Shown one piece after another: positions 23,114-32,580 of a stretch of DNA of 64,000 nt. The notes below the pieces were generated by a model that saw nothing but the letters and a program-made list of their open reading frames with translations, was not told where the DNA came from and searched no databases. Source of the stretch: Hermatobates lingyangjiaoensis (Eukaryota > Arthropoda > Insecta > Hemiptera > Hermatobatidae); NCBI GenBank assembly GCA_026182355.1, contig JAPFBL010000119.1:2366001-2430000 (forward strand), read 5' to 3'. Numbering within the stretch: the stretch's first letter is position 1; every line of letters begins with the position of its first letter. Made by a program: the position numbers and the translations under genes.

Positions 23114-23797
23114 TCCCTGCGAATTTATCCGTCAACCCTCCTTCCAGTTTCCACTTCCCCGGTGAATGAGTCTCCCCTCCTTGTTACATACCTTCTTCCC
23201 GGTATACACAAACTCAAACGCATTATCAAAGATCTGTTCCCCATCCTATCCTCTTCTCCTTCCACGTCGACTATTTTCCCCAGCCAACCCCGCCTCTCAT
23301 ATAGACGTTCCCCCAACCTTGGCAACCTCTTTTCCCACAGAGACTTGACGTCCAGGCGCGTCAACCACCCGTCTGTGGGCGCTAAGAGTTGCGAAAGGCG
23401 GGGGTGCCTGACCTGTCCGCTTCTCAACCCCCTTTCACACTTCACTCCATCTTCCCATAACCAGTCCTTCCCTGTTGCTAAGGACTGCTCATGTACATCC
23501 AAAAATTGTGTTTACAAATTGGACTGTACTCGTTGTGATGCGTTCTACGTAGGACTGTCCTCTAACAAGCTCAGCCTCCGTATGAACGGTCATAGAGCAT
23601 CCGTTAACAACAACTCCAATTTACCTGTCGCCATACACGCCAAATCCCACGGTCTGTCTTTTAACGACTGCTTCAGTGTGCAGATGCTGCGTCAGATTCC
23701 CCCTGGTGATAATACCGTGACCCTTAGAGCCTCTGAGGAGGCTCACATCTGGTTGCTCGGGGCGCGCAGTGCACCTGGACTTAACCTTAAAAGATAA
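23114..23797 (+). CDS. PLE GIY-YIG endonuclease domain (partial ORF)
   Basis: The frame is open from just after a TGA at 23111 to TAA at 23795-23797. There is no natural ATG; the frame continues the RT polyprotein, so the N-terminus is a truncation. Numbering from GTG 23162, residues 9-29 (TYLLPGIHKLKRIIKDLFPI) match the linker after the RT. C82-x2-C85 with PLL is the PLE linker zinc-knuckle-like motif. GIY-YIG motifs follow: VYKL 117-120, C122-x2-C125, YVG 129-131, the catalytic-type R140, H144-R145, and a Glu in SEEAHIW (191-197). The protein ends APGLNLKR, nearly the same as the fragment ending at 31192. In the family this domain nicks target DNA to prime reverse transcription. The domain looks intact, but its RT partner is broken. 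Confidence 0.75.
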   Translation, partial: SLRIYPSTLLPVSTSPVNESPLLVTYLLPGIHKLKRIIKDLFPILSSSPSTSTIFPSQPRLSYRRSPNLGNLFSHRDLTSRRVNHPSVGAKSCERRGCLTCPLLNPLSHFTPSSHNQSFPVAKDCSCTSKNCVYKLDCTRCDAFYVGLSSNKLSLRMNGHRASVNNNSNLPVAIHAKSHGLSFNDCFSVQMLRQIPPGDNTVTLRASEEAHIWLLGARSAPGLNLKR

Positions 23798-24238
23798 TTT
23801 TTTTGTACTTTTTTTTTTTTTTTTTTTTTTTTGGTACTTTTTTCCAGTATTCTTTATTCTCTATTACTTATTTCTTTTTTCCTCTTTCGTATATTTTGTG
23901 TATATCTATTTTGTCTTCTTCACTTACTACTAGTTTGTTTTATCCTATTTTATTTTTCTAAATTCTTATTCTTAACTAGTTTCCCATACTTACCCTTTTA
24001 TTCAGTCTCTATCTTTTATTTACTAAAACAACCAATGCAAGTTTTTTGTATTGTATTTATTTTTATTTATTTATTTATTTTTTTTTTTTCTTCTTTTCTC
24101 TATCATTATTTTTGTTTCTTATAGTTTGTTTTTATCTTATATTGTTTATAATTTTTCACCTACTTATAGTTTTACCCAACCAGTACTGCTTATCTGAGCT
24201 TCTGTTTATATCTTCTCCTAATTTTATACTTTAAGACC
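23798..24238 (+). other. T-rich PLE 3' untranslated region
   Basis: Strongly T-rich, with a T run at about 23810-23832 and (TTTA)n at 24056-24080. Phe/Leu-rich frames here come from the T tracts. A similar T-rich stretch follows the second PLE tail at 31193-31330. Confidence 0.6.
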
Positions 24239-24400
24239 GGGTACGGTTGACAGCACTGGCGGTTGCCGGGTTGGTTACCTGCCGTTGCGCCTACAACGTG
24301 CTTGGTCTCCCATTCTCTTTTCTCCTGAAGACGGATTAACCGAAAATTTGAGTCTGTAAGTGTGTTTCCCTACTTTGTGTGTTGCTCTTTGTTAATCTCG
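24239..24400 (+). repeat. Family B PLE terminal unit, element-linked copy
   Basis: GCGCCTACAACGTGCTTGGT and CTCCCATTCTCTTTTCTC lead into CTGAAGACGGATTAACCGAA, then GAGTCTGTAAGTGTGTTTCC. This copy lies directly downstream of an endonuclease frame. It therefore links the many solo family B units in the window (7.8, 11.0, 33.1, 35.0-35.3, 50.9, 60.5, 61.1, 61.5 kb) to PLEs. Confidence 0.8.
24322..24352 (+). ncRNA. Hammerhead-like motif, family B, at PLE 3' end
   Basis: CTC (24322-24324) pairs with GAG (24350-24352) as stem I. The core is CTGAAGA (24325-24331), followed by an unpaired C, GG/CC stem II with loop ATTAA, and GAAA (24342-24345). Minimal stem III is AATT with a UU cleavage context (24348-24349). 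It is short but satisfies the type I layout; the unpaired C before stem II departs from the canonical core. Confidence 0.5.
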
Positions 24401-24406
24401 AACTCG

Positions 24407-24407
24407 T

Positions 24408-24434
<27 letters not shown>
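24407..24434. repeat. (TA)14 microsatellite
   Basis: Uninterrupted TA repeats bounding the PLE and the palindrome that follows. Confidence 0.95.
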
Positions 24435-24438
<4 letters not shown>

Positions 24439-24471
24439 TAAAAGAAACAGTCCAGCGGACTTTTTTAAATA

Positions 24472-24734
24472 AAAATAAATTCAAAACGAAGGAAACACAC
24501 AGAAAGACACAGACATAACTCACATCGATATTTCGACCATCGTCATCATCAGGAGGTGCGAAGAGCGAAGAGTCCTGCAGGAAGACAGGGCGGTACTGTC
24601 CGCTACTGAGTACCGCCCTGTCTTCCTGCAGGACTCTTCGCTCTTCGCACCTCCTGATGATGACGATGGTCGAAATATCGATGTGAGTTATGTCTGTGTC
24701 TTTCTGTGTGTTTCCTTCGTTTTGAATTTATTTT
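24472..24734. repeat. Perfect palindrome, 125-bp arms, 13-nt loop
   Basis: Arm 24472-24596 is, by eye, an exact reverse complement of 24610-24734, with spacer 24597-24609. Each arm carries an outward GGAAACACACAGAAAGACAC-type end and a core reading (plus, right arm) CTCCTGATGA, TGACGATGGTCGAAA, TATCGATGTGAG. This is CTGATGA, stem GAC/GTC, GAAA, with CTC/GAG as stem I. The base before the presumed cleavage site is G rather than U. The absence of arm divergence implies recent formation or gene conversion. Confidence 0.9.
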
Positions 24735-24763
24735 ATTTTATATATATATACATGTATAATAAT

Positions 24764-24955
24764 CAATGATCAAACCACAATAAGAAAATGGGAAAACAAG
24801 ACTAAGGTCTTTCAACCGTAACAAGCGGTCTTCGTCAGAGTCAAAAACCCGCTTGTTACGGTTGAAATATCTTAGTCTTGTTTTCCCATTTTCTTATTGT
24901 GGTTTGATATTGATTGTTATTTCACGTGTTTATGTGAAATCTTTTTATATACATA
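24764..24955. repeat. Family A head-to-head pair
   Basis: A minus unit (24764-24850), including AATCAATGATCAAACCACAA and a complete core, abuts a plus unit (24851-24947) that starts inside stem II (GCTTGTTACGGTTGAAATAT) and ends in TTTCACGTGTTTATGTGAAA. The junction removed the 5' half of the plus core. Confidence 0.85.
24789..24850 (-). ncRNA. Hammerhead-like motif, family A, minus
   Basis: On the minus strand: GGG...GACT, core CTGACGA, stem II ACCG/CGGT with loop CTTGTTA, GAAA, a short stem III (AGACCT instead of AGATCT), UU/U context, AGTC, then CCCA. Stem I GACT/AGTC is intact. Confidence 0.5.
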
Positions 24956-24984
24956 TATAAGTAGGTAAGAGTCGTTTCCTGTCT

Positions 24985-25080
24985 TCGGAGCGACTCACAT
25001 CTATCTTTCTGATGACGAGGCCATCGAAATATAGTAGTGAATATTTGTGATTTCTTTTCTGTGTGTTCTTTTTGTGAATA
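24985..25080 (+). repeat. Terminal unit of a third PLE-like family
   Basis: GAGCGACTCACATCTATC, TTTCTGATGACGAGGCCATC, GAAATATAGTAGTGAA, then TTTCTTTTCTGTGTGTTC. The core layout resembles the 24472-24734 arms (CTGATGA ... TCGAAATAT) with a different stem II. It is followed at once by (TA)19. Confidence 0.55.
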
Positions 25081-25082
25081 TT

Positions 25083-25085
<3 letters not shown>

Positions 25086-25123
<38 letters not shown>
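25086..25123. repeat. (TA)19 microsatellite
   Basis: Uninterrupted TA repeats. A partial family A end (AAACCACAGTAAGAAATTGG) follows at about 25127-25148. Confidence 0.9.
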
Positions 25124-25124
<1 letters not shown>

Positions 25125-25148
25125 GCCAAAACCACAGTAAGAAATTGG

Positions 25149-27099
25149 AAGAAACACTAATATGAATATACAAATTTTGTACTCGCAAGGTGTTTGTTCA
25201 TTTGCACTTTTAACATCTCCAACCACAGATAATGTTATTGGTTAATTTTGCATAATTGAAACCTGCCCCCTCTCCCCTTCCACTATTAATGAGTTTAAGT
25301 GTTTAAGTTTAGTGGATATTTTTCTACAAAATATGCGCAGTAATTCCCCAAAATTAGTTTATATATAGTTAAAAAAAATAGTTGGTTTATGAAATATAAA
25401 AAAACTCGTTTTTGGCAGTTTTTGATTAATGGGCTCATACACCCTCCGGTCGTTAATAGCATCCCGACCAGTTTTTTTTACTCCATCTACTTCTAAACTT
25501 ATAAAAGTTATAAACGGTAAAATATCTAAAACATTGGATGTAAATATATTCAGATTAATATTTTTGCAAAAATGAGAACTTTAAAACAAAATCTGAAAAG
25601 TCATAACAATTACATGTTTGATTCACTGCGACTTTAATTTAAAAAAAAAAAAATATTTTTGACGTCATTAAAGTTTTCGAAAGCTGAAAAAGGAAAATCC
25701 GGTTTTTCCCCTTTTTATGAGGGGAGTCGACAATGGCTAATACATTGCACTGGTTACCAAATTGTGTTTTGTCAAACTTCAAAGTTCCCTCAAAAAAATT
25801 AGGGCACTTGCAACTTATTTTTCAATAATAAACTATCTTTTGCTTTGAAAAGATATAAAAATTGTACAAATAATGTTAACAATAATTATTCATTTGATAG
25901 TTATTTTTGTTTGAAATATTGGTATTCCTGTTTTGTAATTGTATATTGTAGAGTGTCTCTGTGGAATTTCAAGTGAACCAAACTTTGTTAGATTTAATTA
26001 ATGAAATAAAAAAAAATAGAATATAGTTCCGTGTATGAATTCAGTGAAGCTTATAAATGAAATAAAGTTCAGAACTAATCAAATATAATCGAATGTTAAA
26101 GTAACAAAAAAGATCATAAAATGCTGGGTAAAATTCCTAACCCGTGACAGAGGATTTTCAAAATGAAAACAAATGGCAAACGTCAGTTTGTGAATATTTT
26201 TTTTATGATGTCAAAAATAAAAAATCTGGAGTGGCCTACACTCTACTTTACTATAAGTAACTTAATGTCAAATTTCTTGAGTATATAAAACATAACGTCT
26301 CATTTAAGCATAACGTAAACATCTAAATAGGATATAATTATTAGCCTTTCATTCCTGACGTAGTACTGATAGTGATTGAAGGACATATCATTTTATAAGC
26401 TTATTTTTGTACATCACAGATAATTTATTATTTGCAAATAATTGCATTAGTATAACTACAGCAGTAATAACATTTTTGAAAAACCAAAGTGAACATTTCT
26501 TGAAACGATTTATTCTCCTACAAGAGAATGGCTTTCGTTCAAACAGCCAGTAGATTCCTTACATCTTTTACTTGACATCCTTCTACATTGAATATTAAAG
26601 TAAAATTTTTAAATTTAAAACAGGAAAATACCCTTTTTTTCTCTGAAAAACATCTTAAACTGCGAAGAAAATGTTGTTTTAAGGTGATTTGTTAATTAAA
26701 GATGTACGATAATTACAGTTATTAATCTCTAAACGAAAGATTCAGATTATGAATTATCATTTACATTTTTGGTCTTTTATAGAATTATCATACTGGGAAT
26801 TTTAATCTTTAAAATAATAATAATAATAAGCTTCTTAGTATTTAATAAGATCATTTTCCTTCCCCTTTGTCAAATAACATATATACGAATTTTTTCTGAG
26901 TGAGTGTTATTATTTTCCTGCACAATATTATTCCTCTTACATCTCATATAATTCAATAAACAATTTAAACTGTTCCTTTATAAAATCAATTTTATCTCAG
27001 TGGATTCGCTCAAAAAATTTCTAAGTCAATGTAAACAATGTAAAAAAATACAAAAAATTCGACAAGTATAGCAGGTGATCTCTTAGTCTAGGGTAAACA
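25149..27099. other. AT-rich DNA, no gene seen
   Basis: No supported feature over about 1.95 kb. It contains several A or T runs and (AAT)n near 26815-26830. Confidence 0.55.
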
Positions 27100-27895
27100 A
27101 AGAGTTTTTATATCGTTATTGCTCTTTCCCGTAATTGAAACTTCATGATTTTTTTTTTATGAATTGCTAATTTTTTGTTCCATTTTTTGGTCAAATTTTC
27201 ATTATTTTTTAATGAGCCGTTTCGCGTCAAAAAATCATTATCTGAAAACACAAATCGTACTGTAACGCCCCATTAGCGAATGTAATTTTGAAAAAAAATA
27301 TCTCAACTCATTTTCCACATAATGTTCTATTTGTAGCCATAGTTTCATTGTGATCCGTCTAACAGTATGGCTTGCATCGCTCTCACAAGGTTTTAGATTG
27401 ACCTATAAGTCAAAATTTTTACATTTTATTAAAAAAAAAATATTTCCCGTTGTTTTAAAATTCTGAATATATTTTTCGTTTGTTCCATTAGTAACTTCAA
27501 AGATAATGTCAAAATTTCAAAACTCTAGGGTTCGCAGTTTAGGAGAAATAAATGTTTAAAAAAAAACGGTTTTTGGCAAAAAAAGTGATTTTCCCATCAT
27601 GCATAATTCTTCCCAAACAATAGGGATCTTCGTCTTTATGGGGCCCATTTTTGTGTAAAATATCAACTTGATCCATCAAAGATTCTGGACCGTAGCGTGG
27701 TAACAAGCAATGCTAACACACGCACCCACCCACCCACGCACCCACCAACCCACCCACCCACCCACCCACACACACACAGACATCATCGTAAAAACGTCAT
27801 AAAACGACTTCTGGGACCTGAAAACATGTAATTCCGTCAAAATATCGAGATCGAATTTTTTCACGATCACTATACTTTACTTATAGTAATGTAAA
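27100..27895 (+). repeat. Microsatellite-bearing interspersed repeat with palindromic end
   Basis: A unit with TCTGAAAACACAAATCGTAC-like body, the (CCCA/CCAC)n tract at 27716-27779, then CATCATCGTAAAAACG and AAAATATCGAGATCGAATTT. It ends TTCACGATCACTATACTTTA / CTTATAGTAATG. The ending TACTTTACTTATAGTA is near-palindromic. Reverse-oriented ends of the same family occur at 43520-43590 and 50240-50285. A His/Trp/Gly frame through the microsatellite is an artefact. The class is unknown; it could be a nonautonomous DNA transposon. Confidence 0.6.
27716..27779. repeat. (CCCA)n/(CA)n microsatellite
   Basis: Repeated CCCACCCA units with variants, ending in CACACACACACAGAC. Confidence 0.9.
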
Positions 27896-28079
27896 AAAAA
27901 CTTGTAGAGAATACAATTTGTAATCAACTTTGTTTTACTTTCCGGATTCTTTGTAAAGAGATTTGTTTGAAAATGTTTTTATGTAAATTTTGTGTTATTT
28001 GTTATCTATATGTTTTATTGATCTTTGGCTTTTGAGGATTTAGATATAGACATGGTCCAAAAATTTGTCCATTTAATGA

Positions 28080-28215
28080 GTTAGACTATACGTTGGTTCA
28101 ATATTCATTCTGGCCCTCGATTTATTCCTGTGGGAGGTGAATAAATCTGAGCATGATGTTCCTCGGAAGCTGTCAGTCCAGAGCCTGTACGATGTCAGGT
28201 TGGAATATAGTGTTC
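28080..28215 (+). repeat. SINE fragment, plus orientation
   Basis: TTCAATATTCATTCTGGCCC stands where the B box would be. It is followed by GTGGGAGGTGAATAAATCTG, AGCATGATGTTCCTCGG and GTCCAGAGCCTGTACGATG, in the family's order. The head and 3' end are missing. Confidence 0.6.
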
Positions 28216-30294
28216 AGTTTTTGACCAGACAACCTTCAAAAAAGTCTAGCGACATTGGTTTCTTAGAGTTATTAAACTTTTACTTGTCCAGAATTCTGGT
28301 ATAGACGAAAGTGTTACAATAATTTCTAACAACTCTATTGATAATATTTGATGTATAGAATACTTCCATATAATCAATGATGACTATATAGAGTATTGCG
28401 TTATATCGAATTATGACTATAAAGAGTATTGCGTCATTGTTATATAGTTATATTGTATCGAATATAACTCTATTCTTTAGAGTATATTGTAACTATATTA
28501 TAATAATTTATAGCTGTATGTTTATAGTGCTATACGGTTTGCAATATTATAATAAAAAGTTCCTTGAGTATGGCGTCCTTATTTTTAAGCATATACCTTT
28601 TTTATATGTGTAGGTATGTATGTTTTTATAGAGGAGGAATATATGTATCTATATATATTCAAGGATAGAGTAAAAGTTTACAGGTTCTTTTTAAAAGGAG
28701 TAGTGTTTAGAGATTCTGTACTATGATTCATCGAAAGGAATATTTTTCATATTTGGCTTTCTAAAAATAAAAATTCTAAAGAAAGCAGTTCAGTTTTCTA
28801 CTTTAGATCTAGTATGTCCTCTTCTCTTGAGTGTCAATATTATTCAAGGATTTTCATGAGAAATACCAGAAGCTTTTAACATCATCTTTTAAGCATCAAA
28901 TATTTTTTTTTCCGATCCTCCTCTTCTACACTACCATAACCAAAGAAAGTCATTTTTTTTTTGGCCATGATTTTCAACAGTTCTTAAGTAACTCTCGAAT
29001 CAAGATTTCAAAGATTTCACAGTTGCGTGAAATTTCACCTGTCCCTAATACGTTTTGTGGTATCTGATTCCCAGCTTTGAGTGATGCTGCGTAGAAGATT
29101 CCATAATGCGACTTTAATTCTACATAACGGATCTCTACAGCTGCACATATAACCATTGTCAGTTATCCAAAATTGCCCAATCTAAAGAACATTTTTTTTT
29201 TATTATTATTATTAATTCAATTTTAATAGCAACATTTTTCATTTTCACTTAATATTAGCTTCCATGGTCGTTTTATTTCGTTATGAATGTAAAGAAATTT
29301 ACAAAAATTGAGAAAATTAATGTTAAAAAAATATCACGATCATCAAAGGAAGCCGACTGGTGCTCAAAATGTAGACAACTAGTAAGGACAGCTAATTTTA
29401 TGTAATAATGTTTCAGAGTATATAATTATTTAAATAAAGAGACCGAACAACTTAATTTTATCGTTGTGTGATTTTCATTTTTAGTGTTACTATATCTCTT
29501 AATCATTGCTTTTGGATGAATATATCGACAGAACGAAAACTTTTCATTGCTTCAGGCAAAAGACAGTTAAACAAGTCAAAAAAAAAGTTGAAATTTGATA
29601 AATTATGAGATAAATATCGTAGGAAAAGATCATTCTTAAAGATAACAAAAACATTTAAAGTGTAGAGCTGAACTCTGAGTAATATTTTATTTAATCTAAC
29701 ACTTGATGTTTAAATACAGTACAGTTATATGTAACAAAACTCATGCCTACATTTTGACTATTTACTGTTGTAATTTGCAAATTTACAACTTAATTTACTG
29801 TTGTAGTATTTTCAAAATTGACAATGGTTTTTTTTTTCTTCTCCAATTTTAATATTTTAAAATATTTAACCCATGAACAATAATATAGAATTAAGGGGAG
29901 TAAATTTCATGAAATGTTTTGAAGACATTTATGATGGTTTTTACTAATTAAACTTGTTATTTTATATTTAGAATTTAAAATCTGGCATACATAGTTAGTT
30001 TAAGAGTTGTTTGTATTTTTGTTAATATTTTATTATTTTTCTCATAATAAATAAACTTTTAATTCTGAATATAATTTCCTGATGTGAAAATAGACGCATG
30101 ATTCAAACTTTTTATGATAAACTGTTGTTCGAAGTATTGTTGTAGTAACCGTTTCATAAAAAAAATCAAATGAAATTGTCCATAAAACATTAGATAGAAA
30201 TTATAACGAAAGCAACACAAAGATGTCTCTAATAACACTTATTTCAAAATTCAGCCAGTTGCTATCAAAGAATGCGTAGTGCCCGTCAGTCACA
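28216..30294. other. AT-rich DNA, no gene seen
   Basis: No supported feature. TATA-rich imperfect repeats at 28370-28510 give short frames of no significance. Confidence 0.5.
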
Positions 30295-30390
30295 ATCAGA
30301 TCCTGCGAGACATTTCTGCTCATGATGACGACGATTGTCGAAATACAGAAGTAACTTAAGTAAGTATCTTTGTGTTGAGTTCATTATGAT
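30295..30390 (+). repeat. PLE-like terminal unit with hammerhead-like core
   Basis: CTGCTCATGATGACGACGAT then TGTCGAAATACAGAAGTAAC and TCTTTGTGTTGAGTTC. The core is (C)ATGATGA followed by GAC/GTC stem II and GAAA, of the same type as the 24472-24734 arms. The first core base pair is altered (CATGATGA for CCTGATGA). Confidence 0.5.
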
Positions 30391-30619
30391 TTGAATATAT
30401 AAACTATTAAATAAAACGACATATTTACCTTGAATCTGCTTCCTGCATAACTTTTAATTATTGCAGCTTTTTTTTGTATATTTCTTAAGTGATAGAGAGT
30501 TAATGCAGGTTGTTAATCCTTTTATGTTTTGTTCAATAATAACATGAGCTTCTTCTCTTCTCTTAGCTTATCTCTTCATATGAAAAATTAATAATCAACA
30601 ATAACTCTTGATATAATAT

Positions 30620-31062
30620 ATGAATTAAAAACCACAATAAACAAATATATATTAAATACAATGCTCTAAGGCATTTCGTTATAACATCATCAGAGAGCTA
30701 AATGAACTAAATAAAAAATATAATATAAAGGCACAAAAATTGTGCATTCAGAGAAAAAGAGAAATATTATTGAAACTGCACTCATAAAGAACTTCTATGA
30801 AATTTAATGAACAATAGTCCGGGACTTTACAAACTGGATGAAATAATGATAAAAGAAATAGTAAGCAGATCAAGACTCCTTCAATTTTAGGAACATTAAA
30901 TTCAGACAGGGATGCCAGTAATCCTGAAGACCTCAATCAACCAGGTTAACTTGTTATTGTATTTTTGTTTAGTTCATTTAGCTCTCTGTTGATGTTGTAA
31001 GGAAATACCTTAGAGCATTGTATCTAATATATATTTGTTTATTGTGGTTAATTCATATATAT
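30620..31062 (+). mobile_element. PLE remnant flanked by inverted terminal units (family E)
   Basis: Outer arms about 30621-30722 (minus unit) and 30950-31060 (plus unit) are inverted copies sharing TTAAAAACCACAATAAACAA, ATACAATGCTCTAAGG and GAGAGCTAAATGAACTAAA. Between them, frame 3 on the plus strand reads EKKRNIIETALIKNF (about 30751-30795), the Glu-bearing end of a GIY-YIG endonuclease of another PLE lineage, followed by stops. The unit order (inverted terminal unit, endonuclease tail, terminal unit) is therefore explicit here. Confidence 0.65.
30663..30698 (-). ncRNA. Hammerhead-like motif, family E, minus
   Basis: On the minus strand: stem I GCTCT/AGAGC (5 bp, 30694-30698 with 30663-30667), core CTGATGA (30693-30687), one unpaired U, self-complementary stem II GTTATAAC, GAAA (30677-30674), then a UU cleavage context directly before AGAGC. 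The plus-strand partner (30981-31016) keeps stem I but has CTGTTGA in the core. Confidence 0.5.
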
Positions 31063-31084
31063 ATATATGTACGTGTAAAGATCC

Positions 31085-31192
31085 TGAGGAAGATTAATGA
31101 GACTAATTGGAAAGTTACTAGGAGACCTTCAGAAGAAAAACTTTTTAGTCTTCAGGGTAGTGGATCTGCTCCTGGGCTTAACCTCGATCGTT
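31085..31192 (+). pseudogene. PLE endonuclease C-terminal fragment
   Basis: The frame ending at TAA 31190-31192 reads TRRPSEEKLF...GSGSAPGLNLDR. It aligns with TLRASEEAHIW...ARSAPGLNLKR at the end of the 23114-23797 frame, including the catalytic-type Glu pair and the APGLNL end. Only about the last 30 codons remain. This is a second, different PLE copy. Confidence 0.8.
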
Positions 31193-31465
31193 AATTGCTC
31201 CTTTAGTTTATTTTAGTCCGTTTTACTTACTTAGTTTCAGTTTTAATTTTTTATTTTTAGTTTTAATTTGGTTTTTAATAGTTTTTAGTTTTATTTTTCG
31301 TTTTCAAAATGTTTTCGTCCATTTAATTTTTATTTGGCTATTATTTATTTATCTTCTTTGTCTCCCCTCCCTCCAAAAGTTGGCTACACTTTTTTGAGAA
31401 AACCCAGCTGAGTTAAAACATTGAATGTTGTTTCACGTGTTTATTGTAAAATCTTTTTTAAAAAA
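31193..31465 (+). repeat. 3' region of the second PLE, ending in a family A type tail
   Basis: A T-rich stretch with repeated AGTTTTAATTT / TTAGTTTTAATTTGG words (31235-31300), then GAGAAAACCCAGCTGAGTTA. It ends TGTTTCACGTGTTTATTGTA AAATC (31431-31455). That ending is the diagnostic end of family A units, which connects family A to a PLE. The ribozyme-like core is not recognisable in this copy. Confidence 0.6.
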
Positions 31466-31601
31466 ATGAAGCATTTAAAAGAAAAAAAAACACAGAGAAA
31501 CAACAACAAAACTCAGTTCAATATTTGGAGCTTGTTGTGATAAGGAGTTGAAGAAGGAGAAAAATAGTTCAGTTCGGTTGCATATGCCTAGCGTTGGCTA
31601 T

Positions 31602-31604
<3 letters not shown>

Positions 31605-31633
<29 letters not shown>
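31605..31633. repeat. (TA)n microsatellite
   Basis: About 14 TA units followed by (TTTA)3. Confidence 0.9.
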
Positions 31634-31637
<4 letters not shown>

Positions 31638-31639
31638 TT

Positions 31640-31885
31640 ATTTATTGTGTATGATGGCAGCAAGTCCTCACGTAAACTTGTTTCATTAAAGTACACAGCA
31701 GCCTCTGCGTTAACGACTTTAAAGCTGATCTGCTCCAATTTACAAACAACCTTGCGGTGGGCTGGTCTTATTTTGATGAAGATGATTTGGGTTAATTGGA
31801 AAAATATAATCCATCTTCTTGGCTCTCTTATGTGGTATGATGAGACGCTAGAAATAATAATATTCTGTTTCTATTGTATGAGATG
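31640..31885 (+). pseudogene. Possible decayed coding fragment, unknown
   Basis: Codon-like sequence runs VYDGSKSSRKLVSLKYTAAS ALTTLK in one frame (31648-31725), then after a shift ADLLQFTNNLAVGWSYFDED (about 31726-31785) and EKYNPSSWLSYVV, with stops. The acidic FDEDD patch and less AT-rich base use suggest former protein-coding sequence. I do not recognise the family. Confidence 0.3.
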
Positions 31886-32320
31886 ACTACTATCTTTTCA
31901 AAGCTGTTGGACAGCAGATTATGTATAGAAAAATTCCTGCTGAAATGTTTGGATGGTTTGATTTGTTTATCGGTGCCTCATCAGAGATCACTTATGTAAT
32001 GACCTTAATAAGGTAGTCTTAGTCAGATTTATTTATTATCACTGTAGATATATCGTAATTTATACATTGTTTGGGTTTCTAATAAAACGAGCATTGACCT
32101 TCTTGTGTGATGTCAAAGATGAATGAATTATTGCCTCACTATCGATTAGGAATATTTCAAGTAATCTCTTTTGGGGTCAGAGAAATACAACACTTAATGA
32201 CCAGTGAATTGTTGTTATCTTTTGAGTAAATGTGAGAACACACGTTTTGTTTCTTTATTTAAAAAAAGAAACAATTTTTTAGTGTTTTATTGTTTTAATT
32301 GTATAACAATATTTCTTTCT

Positions 32321-32322
<2 letters not shown>
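31886..32322. other. AT-rich DNA, no gene seen
   Basis: No supported feature. Confidence 0.5.

Positions 32323-32376
<54 letters not shown>
32323..32376. repeat. (AT)27 microsatellite
   Basis: The longest (TA)n tract in the window. It abuts the family A pair that follows. Confidence 0.95.
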
Positions 32377-32379
<3 letters not shown>

Positions 32380-32385
32380 TGTGTG

Positions 32386-32580
32386 TTTAAACCACAATAA
32401 AAAAAGGGAAAAACGGACTAAGATCTTTCAACCGTAACAACCGGTCTTCGTCAGAGTCAACTAACGAACTAACGAAGATACCCTGTTACGGTTGAAAGAT
32501 CTTAGTCGTTTGTCCCTTTTTTATTGTGGTTTAAACATTGGTTGTAGTTTTGTGTGTTTACTGTGAAATCATGTTATATA
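32386..32580. repeat. Family A variant, head-to-head pair
   Basis: Minus unit 32386-32460 (TTTAAACCACAATAAAAAAA, CTTCGTCAGAGTC) and plus unit 32468-32578 (CTAACGAAGA, TGTTACGGTTGAAAGATC, TTTTTATTGTGGTTTAAACA, GTGTGTTTACTGTGAAATC). The arms are very similar to each other but distinct from other family A copies, for example in the GTCGTTTGTCCC segment. This suggests the pair was made as a unit. Confidence 0.8.

Larger units (their letters stand above)
22745..24406 (+). mobile_element. Penelope-like element, 5'-truncated, with terminal unit
   Basis: The order is: decayed RT C-terminal region (22780-23110), GIY-YIG endonuclease frame (23114-23797), a T-rich untranslated stretch (23798-24238), then the family B terminal unit (24239-24400) and (TA)14. 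RT followed by a GIY-YIG endonuclease is the defining layout of endonuclease-bearing PLEs. Fingers, palm and the catalytic RT Asp residues are absent, so this copy is not autonomous. (TA)n sequence bounds both ends (22708-22741 and 24407-24434), as expected if the element favours such targets. Confidence 0.85.

Noticed and set aside
23125..23502. 125-codon minus-strand frame
   Set aside because: Antisense shadow of the PLE endonuclease frame.
23831..24234. Phe/Leu-rich, membrane-like frames
   Set aside because: They come from the T-rich 3' untranslated part of the PLE; no family features.
24922..25226. Frames rich in Tyr-Ile
   Set aside because: Translation of (TA)19; the same holds for frames at 11041, 31548 and 32204.
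27676..27870. Trp/Gly/Val-rich minus frame
   Set aside because: Translation of the CCCA microsatellite.
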